Of a stretch of 56,456 bases of DNA, positions 40,914 to 49,200 are shown in pieces. The DNA is taken from assembly GCA_017452945.1 (NCBI GenBank), contig JAFTLD010000047.1, forward strand, positions 1-56,456, written 5' to 3'. This stretch comes from Clostridia bacterium. Its GTDB lineage: Bacteria; Bacillota_A; Clostridia; Oscillospirales; CAG-272. The stretch's first letter is position 1, and every line of letters begins with the position of its first letter. The position numbers were made by a program, and so were the translations under genes. The notes below the pieces were generated by a model, which searched no databases, was not told the DNA's origin, and saw nothing but the letters and a program-made list of their open reading frames with translations.

Positions 40914-41603
40914 TTATGCTTTTTTCACGTCTGCCAACACGCGGCTGATACGCGAGATGAATTCATCCACGTCCGCGTTGCTCTGCATGGGCAACTGCAG
41001 CTCGGTGTCGGATGTGCGCAAGCAAAGCAAGGAATAGCTTACCGTGCGTGTCTTTTTTCCAAAGGTCAGCTTTGTGCTTTCTTCCATGATTTTTGGAATC
41101 TGCAGATCGGTATAGGGCAGCACCAGGATCTCGTTCTGCGGCTCTTGCTCCGAGAGCAGGGAAATGCGGCGGCGCACGACGTACAGCTCGGTGTCCAGTG
41201 CATAAAGAATGGCCGACTCAAATTTCTCGCTGCGTACCGAGCCGCTCTTGGCGTACTTGTGCAGAATAGCGTCGTCATAAACGTAGTTCTGTACTTGCAG
41301 AATGGGGACTTGCTTGAGAATGCGCCTTGCGAATTTCGGATTTTCCACCATGTCAACTGCCATGCCCTCGGTCAGCTTGGCAATGCAGGTGTCAATATCT
41401 GCATCGGTCACGCGCTGCGAAGCACCGATCAGCAAAAGCACAATGCCAACCGGGGCTGTCACCGAGGCTGCAATGTAAGAAAAATAGCCGTAACCAAAGA
41501 AGAAGAGAATGGCGCCCACGACGACAAGGCCGATGCCAACGTACAAAAGCGTGTCGGTTTTGGTGAAATAATTGCGGTTTCGTTTGATTTGTTTCTGATC
41601 CAT
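40914..41603 (-). CDS. Membrane-anchored hypothetical protein
   Basis: A 229-residue protein with two membrane helices close together (about 18-38, LLYVGIGLVVVGAILFFFGY, and 42-60, YIAASVTAPVGIVLLLIGAS) and a cytoplasmic C-terminal domain of about 165 residues with a PH-like or beta-rich character (SLLSEQEPQNEILVLPYTDL). No catalytic motif. The start has an AAAGGA site. It is transcribed alone toward the hairpin array. Confidence 0.72.
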   Translation of the reverse strand: MDQKQIKRNRNYFTKTDTLLYVGIGLVVVGAILFFFGYGYFSYIAASVTAPVGIVLLLIGASQRVTDADIDTCIAKLTEGMAVDMVENPKFARRILKQVPILQVQNYVYDDAILHKYAKSGSVRSEKFESAILYALDTELYVVRRRISLLSEQEPQNEILVLPYTDLQIPKIMEESTKLTFGKKTRTVSYSLLCLRTSDTELQLPMQSNADVDEFISRISRVLADVKKA

Positions 41604-41863
41604 GTGTAATCCTTTCGTGTGTGATGGTGTAGTTCCATTTTATATGAGAATGGTTCTCATGTCAATGACGTGTTGGTTGAGTTAGACTCAACGCAAGAGG
41701 GAACGAGAGCGTTGCCTGTTTTTGTGTGGATTCGATTTTAACATTGCGCTGTTTTCGGTGTTGAGTACAGTATAGCAAATTTTCTTGCAAGAAACGAAAT
41801 TTGGGATAAACGGTATTGATTTTGGGATAAACGGTCGCCCGGCGCGGGGGATCCACGCCCTTG

Positions 41864-41948
41864 CAAGATCCTTCGCAGCGCATCCTCTGCCTGTCATCCT
41901 CGAGCGAAGCGAAGGATCTTGGCAGAGGATGCTTGCTCGAGGATGACA
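41864..41948. repeat. Dispersed repeat with interleaved inverted blocks
   Basis: Three blocks followed by their complements in the same order: C 41864-41876, A 41880-41891, B 41892-41905, then C' 41909-41921, A' 41921-41932, B' 41935-41948. It shares the TGTCATCCT.GAGC and GCGAAGGATCTTG blocks with the repeat at 8536-8633. The surrounding region 41604-42094 contains no other feature I can support. Confidence 0.8.
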
Positions 41949-42094
41949 TATCCACTGCGCGGCCATGTCGCAAGGGCTGATTGTCGTGTTGCAGCCGATT
42001 ACGCAAGCCATGATACTTGAGTCATGGCAAGGGATATCATCCGCGCACTTAGCTCCGAAACAACGCTTTGCATCCCTCTATATATACAGACACA

Positions 42095-42123
42095 AAAATC
42101 GGGGCAAAGGTTGGCTTTGCCCC
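42095..42123 (-). terminator. Terminator of the AraC-type regulator gene
   Basis: GGGGCAAAG with CTTTGCCCC, T run on the minus strand. The same hairpin with similar flanks occurs at 43774-43797. Confidence 0.8.
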
Positions 42124-42146
42124 GTAAAATTTTGAAAAAATGCAGA

Positions 42147-43349
42147 TTATTTTCGATATCCGCAATTTTTGGCTACCTTGATAAGCCCCATGCGTTCGCA
42201 AAAATCAACGCCAAGCGGATAATCGTCCTCGTCGGCATTTGCATTTCCGATTTGGGCATTGTCTTTCAAACAGTAATCAATGGCATATTTCCACATGAGA
42301 TCGATTGCCTTTTGCTCGTTTACTCCGTCTAAAGTGAAAATCGCACCGATATCGTATTTGCGAAGCTCACGGATTTGATCAAGTGCAGGCATGGCAAGGC
42401 AAATAAGCTCCCCATTTTCAAAAACACCCATTGGCACCATACCCGTATTTCCTTTTCCGTCATAACATAGTTGAATTGCTCTGACATGGCAGTCAGCGCA
42501 TCCGCCGCTTTGCTTAAACGCTTTGATAGACGGCAGATCCTCTGCGGTAAGCACGCGTACTGATAATCCATCATATGTGGGAACAGTCACGGCATCGTCT
42601 GCATAGATCATGTCGTATCCGTATCGGCAGGTCAATCCAAGCCGCGCAATCTCTGCGTCAAACTGCTCCCATTCCGAATCCACAGATCTGCGAATCGAGA
42701 ATCGCGGATTGGACAGCTTGGCGAAAAGCTTCAGGTAGGGCAGGGCATCCTGCTCGTTCTCGCAGATCAGCATAACAGAGGGCTCGACCGAATTGTAATC
42801 GGACAGATAAACGAAATGCTCAAGCGCTTCGAGATCACCAAGCGTCAGCACCTCGGATTCCGCAACAGTCATTTCCACAATATCCTCTGCGTATTTGAGC
42901 GGATTGTGCGTAAAGCAAAAGTCAAGCGCAAGGTCAATATCCGAAGCCTTCAGTTCGGGAAAGCTGCGTCTGAAATGACTGATTGCTATCTTGCCGGAAA
43001 GATCGTGCCAAGTCACAGCCTTGTCTGAATACTTATTTCGGTATTCGCTCGGTGTGATGCTGTAAAAGCTTTTGAAAGCGCGGGTAAAGCTTTCGGGGCT
43101 TGCGTAGCCATAGTCCAGAGCGATTTCGAGAATGGTTTTTTGCGTTCTGCGCAGATCGAGCGCACTTCTTGTCAGCTTGTAAATACGGGAATATTCCACG
43201 GGGCTGTAGCCCGTATGCTGTCTGAAGATCGCGTCAAAGTAGTTCAGAGAGAATCCTGCGTTGTCAGCAATGCTTTGCAGGGACAGATTGTCTTTTGGAT
43301 TTTTTTGTATGAACCCAATGGCGTTGTCAATTAGTTTTTTGTTTTCCAT
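42147..43349 (-). CDS. AraC-family regulator fused to a GNAT-like domain
   Basis: A 400-residue cytoplasmic protein. Residues 1-105 are the double helix-turn-helix of AraC regulators (LSLQSIADNAGFSLNYFDAI, then ILEIALDYGYASPESFTRAF) placed at the N-terminus rather than the usual C-terminus. Residues about 115-400 contain a segment similar to GNAT acetyltransferases or their ligand-binding relatives (VRVLTAEDLPSIKAF, MGVFENGELICLAM, ALDLMWKYAIDY-like). Such fusions may sense a small molecule through the GNAT-like fold. The start has an AAAGGAG site. Its target is unknown; the glycosidase operon lies just downstream on the same strand. Confidence 0.82.
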   Translation of the reverse strand: MENKKLIDNAIGFIQKNPKDNLSLQSIADNAGFSLNYFDAIFRQHTGYSPVEYSRIYKLTRSALDLRRTQKTILEIALDYGYASPESFTRAFKSFYSITPSEYRNKYSDKAVTWHDLSGKIAISHFRRSFPELKASDIDLALDFCFTHNPLKYAEDIVEMTVAESEVLTLGDLEALEHFVYLSDYNSVEPSVMLICENEQDALPYLKLFAKLSNPRFSIRRSVDSEWEQFDAEIARLGLTCRYGYDMIYADDAVTVPTYDGLSVRVLTAEDLPSIKAFKQSGGCADCHVRAIQLCYDGKGNTGMVPMGVFENGELICLAMPALDQIRELRKYDIGAIFTLDGVNEQKAIDLMWKYAIDYCLKDNAQIGNANADEDDYPLGVDFCERMGLIKVAKNCGYRK

Positions 43350-43548
43350 AAAGTCAGCTCCTTTCTGTGCCTACATTGTAGCATACGATTTTGGCAGTTG
43401 TCCTTGCAGAAATTACGAAGTTTTTCTTGTTTATGATATCATTATAGCACACCGTCACGCATTTGTCTTGACAGAAAACGCTGAATTGATGGATTTTTGG
43501 GATTGAAGTTCGATAGAAGGGGAAAAAGCCGAAGTAAAATGTCCGTCG

Positions 43549-43652
43549 GTAGGGGCTGACGTCCTCGACAGCCCGAGCAGGCACACAAAACTTATTACAT
43601 TGCGAAAAGATTTGTTTATGTAGGACGGGCTGTCGAGGACGTCAGCCCCTAC
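43549..43652. mobile_element. MITE-like element with perfect 27-bp inverted ends
   Basis: Left end 43549-43575 (GTAGGGGCTGACGTCCTCGA onward) and right end 43626-43652 are exact reverse complements separated by 50 bp. It carries no coding sequence. Elements beginning GTAGGGGC are common in gut Firmicutes; no transposase is in the window. Confidence 0.8.
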
Positions 43653-43765
43653 CAATGGATGGCCTACAGAAACGATCGCAACGCAGGCGGGACGTCGAGG
43701 GCGCGTCCCTTGCAGGATGACACTCGGGGATGTGGGAGCAAGCCCCCGCCCTACGTATATACAAA
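43653..43765. repeat. GC-rich dispersed repeat fragment
   Basis: Contains GACGTCGAGGGCGCGTCCCTTGC-like and GGGAGCAAGCCCCCGCCCTACG-like segments, the latter ending like the reverse of the element at 43549. It lies between that element and the terminator at 43774. No gene is seen in 43350-43814. Confidence 0.5.
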
Positions 43766-43773
43766 CAAGAATT

Positions 43774-43797
43774 GGGGCAAAGGTTGGTCTTTGCCCC
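43774..43797 (-). terminator. Terminator of the glycosidase operon
   Basis: GGGGCAAAG with CTTTGCCCC; nearly the same as the terminator at 42095-42123, including the upstream TATATACA and the loop GGTTGG. Confidence 0.8.
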
Positions 43798-43814
43798 GAA
43801 AATGTCAAAATATT

Positions 43815-44954
43815 TTATTCTTCTTCCACGAACACGTCGCGGATGGCCTCGAGATAACCGTAACCGTATTTGGTATCCGGCTCAAGGTAGCTGGTTTCCG
43901 TCCATTCATTCCAGGAGTTGATGGTGATCAGCGGCACGGGCAGGTCGTGCGTATCCACGTATTCCTTTGCCTTGATCAACGCGCCCTTGAACGCCTCGGG
44001 CGTATTGTTTCTGCAAACGCTTGGTGTGTAGGAAATAAAGCGCGGGTTGTTATCCCATCCGATCGACACGTGCGGATAGTAAGGTACGGTGTAGTCCTTG
44101 TCCATACGCGCCCATTCGTTATAAACAATCGGAAGAATTTCTTTTTCATAGTCTTTATCCATGTAGCAGAAGTGTACGAACTGATAGTTGGTGATGCTGT
44201 CAAAGCCCAGCGCGGGTACGACGTCTTTGGTGGATAAGAACTTGTTGCCGTCCACACCGCTCATATTGTTCATGCGCTCGCCCCAACCGGTCAGCTGCAG
44301 CTCAAGTCCGGGGTGGCCTGCCTTGACCGTTTCGGCTCTGAACCAATCCAAGGCATCGCGCGTGGCTTCAAGGCCGCCAAGTCCCTTGACCAGATTGTCT
44401 ACGTCGTAGATCATGAAAAGCGGCTTGCCATTGATCTTGTAGTAGTTGGGTCTGGAGAAGTATTTCTCAATGATGCGGTGCGCCACGACCTCAAATTCAT
44501 GACGGTCAACAGATCCCAGCCATACGGTCGGATCCTGACCGCGCCACAGCATGTCGGAAAGACGGGTATCCCAGGTATATCCCGCGTCGTGGTTTGCCCA
44601 CATGATGTAGAATTTCATTTTTTCGTTATTGGATGCACCGAGAAATCCCTCGTCAAGACATTGCTCTAAGAAGGGGCGACGGTCGTACCAGTACCAGTCG
44701 TAAATAAACACGTTGACACCGTGCTTTGTTGCCTCTTCGATCTGCATCTCCATGACCTTGGGATCCGCCTCGTCGCAGCAGCCCCACAAGGGCTTTCTGT
44801 CCCATTCGTAATCGGCGGGCTTTTGCGGCATGCGCGAGGGAACGGACATGACGGTCTGCCATTCACCAATGCCGTCCGGCCAGAACTGGCGCGCGCGAAG
44901 CTCTTTTCCCGTATAGGAAGGCCAGACGTAGGCAGCAATATCGTATTTTTGCAT
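43815..44954 (-). CDS. GH99-like/WbsX-family protein
   Basis: A 379-residue cytoplasmic protein of the glycosyltransferase-WbsX / glycoside hydrolase 99-like family. Typical blocks are the N-terminal AAYVWPSYTGKELRARQFWP (about 7-26), HGVNVFIYDWYWYDRRPFLE (about 78-97) with acidic residues in the barrel, and the C-terminal INSWNEWTETSYLEPDTKYG (about 343-362), which is diagnostic. Members are TIM barrels acting on mannose-type or surface glycans; the exact reaction is not established. No signal peptide. It lies 31 nt after the GH43-like gene in a two-gene operon and has a GGAGAG site. Confidence 0.9.
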   Translation of the reverse strand: MQKYDIAAYVWPSYTGKELRARQFWPDGIGEWQTVMSVPSRMPQKPADYEWDRKPLWGCCDEADPKVMEMQIEEATKHGVNVFIYDWYWYDRRPFLEQCLDEGFLGASNNEKMKFYIMWANHDAGYTWDTRLSDMLWRGQDPTVWLGSVDRHEFEVVAHRIIEKYFSRPNYYKINGKPLFMIYDVDNLVKGLGGLEATRDALDWFRAETVKAGHPGLELQLTGWGERMNNMSGVDGNKFLSTKDVVPALGFDSITNYQFVHFCYMDKDYEKEILPIVYNEWARMDKDYTVPYYPHVSIGWDNNPRFISYTPSVCRNNTPEAFKGALIKAKEYVDTHDLPVPLITINSWNEWTETSYLEPDTKYGYGYLEAIRDVFVEEE

Positions 44955-44985
44955 GATTTTCTCTCCTTATATTCTGTATCTTGCT

Positions 44986-46056
44986 TTATTCGTAATCTTC
45001 AATTCTCCACTCGTCGTGCCAATCGAGATATGCCATCTCACCGTCAAAGCGGAAAGGCAGCCAAACGTAATCGGCCTCGCGCGTGTTGGGCTGCTCCAAG
45101 GTGGAAATCAACGCCCCTGCGGCGGCGCGTTCTTCGGGACTTGCATCGAAGCCAAAGGCATCGGCAAAGGCCTTTTCGTAAAGCGCGTAGGGAACCTCCA
45201 TGCGATGCGGCAGCCAGCGGTCTGCGCAGGCAATATACAGATCCTTCTTGCCCGGCACCTTGAAAACGGAAGAGATCTGCGAGTGGAACGAGGTGTTCGA
45301 TGCGTCGGTGGGGTGTGGGTTACCAAGCACGGTATAAGGGCCGTGCCAGGTGTCGGCAATGGCAAGCTCCGAGGGGTTGGGCAGATAGCTTGTCGTCCCC
45401 GAGGTTACAAGATAGTGCTTGCCTTTGCGCATAAAGTGTGCGGTTGCTTCACGCACGTAAGGCGGATAGGGGCGGGGGAAATGGGTGGAGTAGTAACCCG
45501 TGACGTCGGTGTAATCCTCGGTCAGATCGGCACAGATGGTCTCGGAATGCACGCGTTCAAAATAATAGTAGGCTTTGCCGTCCGGTGCGACAACGAGATC
45601 AAAGTCACCTGCGCTCATGCCCAAGGGGCGGAGCCCCTCTCGGACAATGGTGTAAGGCCCTGTCAACGCGTCAGCTGTCAGCACGGTTTCGTCCTGCGTG
45701 CCGTCGTAGTGCATGATCTTGAGCCAGCAGACGAATTTGCGCGTTCTTTGATTGTAGATGATGTGCGGACGGTCCATCAGCGAGGTCGGATGCAGAGAAG
45801 AGGAGGAATCCTCGGTGTTGGGCGGAATGATCAGCCCAAGATCCTCCCAGTTATAAAGATCGCTTGATTTATAGCAGCGCACGCCCCAATGCCAGATCTT
45901 TTTTTGAGGATCGGTGTGCTCCTTGTTTTCTCCGTACCAGTAGTAAAAGCCGTCCAGGTACATGACCGAACCGCCGTGCGCCTGAATGCGCTTGCCCTCG
46001 GTGTCCAGCCAGACCTGACCCGGACGGATGCTGTTGTAGCGCTTGATCTGTGTCAT
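44986..46056 (-). CDS. GH43-family glycosidase
   Basis: A 356-residue cytoplasmic five-bladed beta-propeller glycosidase. The block RIQAHGGSVMYLDGFYYWYG (about 23-42) with the following ENKEHT is characteristic of GH43 subfamilies that act on galactans or arabinosides. Further blocks are MDRPHIIYNQRTRKFVCW (about 94-111), DFDLVVAPDGKAYYYFER with the central acid, and SYLPNPSELAIADTWHGPY. The specific substrate is not certain. No signal peptide, so it would act on imported oligosaccharides, in line with the neighbouring WbsX protein. ATG 46056 follows AAGGAGG; the longer frame upstream overlaps the promoter and is rejected. Confidence 0.85.
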   Translation of the reverse strand: MTQIKRYNSIRPGQVWLDTEGKRIQAHGGSVMYLDGFYYWYGENKEHTDPQKKIWHWGVRCYKSSDLYNWEDLGLIIPPNTEDSSSSLHPTSLMDRPHIIYNQRTRKFVCWLKIMHYDGTQDETVLTADALTGPYTIVREGLRPLGMSAGDFDLVVAPDGKAYYYFERVHSETICADLTEDYTDVTGYYSTHFPRPYPPYVREATAHFMRKGKHYLVTSGTTSYLPNPSELAIADTWHGPYTVLGNPHPTDASNTSFHSQISSVFKVPGKKDLYIACADRWLPHRMEVPYALYEKAFADAFGFDASPEERAAAGALISTLEQPNTREADYVWLPFRFDGEMAYLDWHDEWRIEDYE

Positions 46057-46090
46057 GATGAACCTCCTTGGTGATGCGTTTATTGCGTTT

Positions 46091-46119
46091 ATTATAGCAT
46101 ATCCACGTGATGAAATCAA
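46091..46119 (-). promoter_or_regulatory. Promoter of the glycosidase operon
   Basis: Minus-strand TTGATT (46119-46114), 17-bp spacer, TATAAT (46096-46091). Confidence 0.8.
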
Positions 46120-46180
46120 TATAAATTTTCATCCAAACCATTTTTTCAACGCAACACAGGGGGATTTTTCACACTTGTGC

Positions 46181-46209
46181 TTTACAAACCGAAAGAGAAG
46201 TGATACAAT
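46181..46209 (+). promoter_or_regulatory. Promoter of the large Cys-repeat lipoprotein gene
   Basis: TTTACA (46181-46186), 17-bp spacer, TACAAT (46204-46209), back-to-back with the glycosidase promoter. Confidence 0.7.
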
Positions 46210-46246
46210 TAAGGTATATAGATATCACTACTATAAGGAGAGGTAT

Positions 46247-49200
46247 ATGAAAAGACGTGTATATTTCGGGCTGATCTTATGTTTTGCTCTGCTTGTCTGC
46301 ACGTTTGTGTTGACGGCATGCGACCTCGGAGAGCAGCCGATCCCACCCGGTGAAACGGAAACCGAGCAAGATGTGCAAACCGCACACAAGGATCCGCCTG
46401 CACCGGAGCAGACCGAGCAAAACGACTCGCACGAGCATTTGTTCAGCGAATGGGTTGTGACCAAAGAGCCTACCTGTGTGGATTTGGGCGTCAAGGAGCA
46501 GTATTGCGCGTGTGGTGAGGTGCAGACCGAAGCCATTGAGATGCTTGCGCACGTTGAGGTCGTGACTTCTGCTGTTTTGCCCACCTGTACCGAGAGCGGC
46601 TTGACTGAGGGCACGCATTGCGAGATATGCTTGAATACCATTGTGCCGCAAACCGAGATCCCACCCTTGGGACATCTGGAAACGCATGCAGGTCAGCGCG
46701 AGCCTACTTGCGTGCAGGACGGCAACACGGGCGATCATATGTGTAAGAGATGCCTTACCGTATTTGAAACCGGTGAGGTGATTCCGGCTACCGGACATGA
46801 TTATACCTATAAAGAGGAAATCGTTTATCCCACCTGTGAAAAGCCCGGTTATACGCTGCATTATTGTCATTGTGGGGATCGTTATCAGGATAACGATGCG
46901 GAAGCACTTGGACATTCGTTTGGCGAATGGTATACATACAGAGAGGCGACTTGCACGAAGATGGGACTGATGCACATGGAGTGCATGCGTTGTAATCATG
47001 TTGAGAAGCAAGAGCTCCCGTCTCTCGGTCACTCTTATTCCATCGTTGTCATTCCTCCGACCTGCACCGAGCAGGGATATACGCGGTACACCTGTCATTG
47101 CGGTGACATGTTTGTCGATGATTACACAAGCGCGCTTGGCCATGGCTATGACATCGAGGTTATTTTACCGACCTGCCTGACGCAGGGATACACTGTCTAC
47201 ACCTGTTATTGCGGGCATACGTACAAGGATTCCTACGTTGCCCCGTCCGGGCATGCCTACGCAGAGACTGTCACACCGCCCACCTGCACCGAGCAGGGCT
47301 ATACGACCTATACCTGCCATTGCGGGGACACGTACGTTTCGGATTATTCAAGTCCCGTTGAACACGAGCTTGGAGAGTTTTTCATTACGGTCAATCCTAC
47401 CTGCGTATCCTCGGGCGTAGAACGCAGAAACTGTTTGCACTGTGGGCATTATCAAGAGCGCAGCATCTATCCGTTGGGTCATGACACAACAAAGACCGTA
47501 GTTGCCCCCACTTGTACCGAGCAAGGCTACACGCTCTATACCTGCGTCCGCTGTAATGACGAGTACCGTGAGAGATATACGAACGCGATCGGTCATGCTC
47601 ACATAAAAGAAGAGGTTGCCGCTACCTGTACCGAGCAGGGATACGTCAAGTATATCTGCCAGTGGTGTCAGGATGAATATTATGAGTCCTTTGCCGAACC
47701 CTACGGACACTATTACAGTGAAACGACAGTGACCAAGCCTACCTGTATTGAGCAGGGCTATACCACGCATTCGTGTATTCGTTGCGGAGATTCTTACGTG
47801 GATTCCTACACGGATACGGTTGGTCACACGATGAAGCATACGTTTGTATCTGCCACCTGCACTGAGGGCGGATATACGCTTTACACGTGCACGTATTGCG
47901 GTCATTCTTATACCGGTGATCCTACCGAACCAAAGGGGCATAATTTCTGGCGATGGGAGGTTGACGTACAGGCAACCTGTACGCAAAACGGACGAGAGAG
48001 CCGCTATTGCATGGGCTGTAAAATGGTCGAGGAGCGCGTCGTTGAAGCGCCCGGACATCAGTTTAACGACTCTGTAAAGAAAGTTACCTGCACAACCGAC
48101 GGCTATACCACGCATTCCTGCAGCAACTGCGGATATACTTATACCGATTCGTACGTCACGGCTACGGGGCATAGCTATACCGAATGGGTTGTCGAAAATC
48201 CGGCTACCTGTATAGACAGCGGTCGCGAGACTCGCCACTGCACAAAGTGTCAGCTGGGGGACTTGAACTTGTTGCCTGCGCTGGGCCATGATTACAAGCC
48301 AACCGTCACGCAGCCGACCTGCTGGAATCAGGGATATACCACTTATACCTGTCGGAACTGCAACAGGAGCTATGATGACAATGTTACGGCTAAGCTGGAT
48401 CATATTTGCGGTGAATGGCAGCTTGAAAGGGAACCTACCTGTACGCTGTCCGGAAATAACGGTTGCTATTGTTTGCTTTGTAATCATCATAAGACCGAAA
48501 GCATTCCCGCGCTCGGACACGATTTCTCGGATGTTGTTGTGACTGAGCCCACCTGCCGGTCGGAGGGGTATACCACGCATAACTGTACCCGCTGCGATAA
48601 GTTCAAAAAGGACTCCTATATCAACAGACTCCCCTGCAATTATACCGTTAAATACGAGGTTGCGCCCACTTGTACCGCATTTGGCTATGCTGTCATGGAA
48701 TGTGACATGTGTCTGAACACCTATGAAGACACCAACGCGCTGCCCTTGGGACATGATTATGCCGTAGAGCAGATCGCACCTACCTGTTCGGAAAAGGGTT
48801 GTACGGCATATACCTGTCAGCATTGCGGTGACAGATATACCGAAAATGAGACCGCAGCGCTCGGTCACGATTATCAGACAGAGGTGACCGCACCTACCTG
48901 TACGACGTATGGCTATACGACCTACACCTGCTCGCGCTGCTATCATTCCTACGAGACCGATGCTACCATGCCGACCGAGCATATCAGCGAGGATATTCCT
49001 CCCATAGAGCCTACCTTTGAGACCAACGGCTGGATTGGCGGCAGACGCTGCGCGGCCTGCGGCATGCAGCTGGAGGCACAGACCGAGGTGGGGAGATATA
49101 TGCATATCTACGTGGAATATAACCAAGCGGCTGTGACCGTCGATGCACCCGATAAGGCATCCTTGGGTACATACATCACCATCACGGCAAAGCCCAAGTC

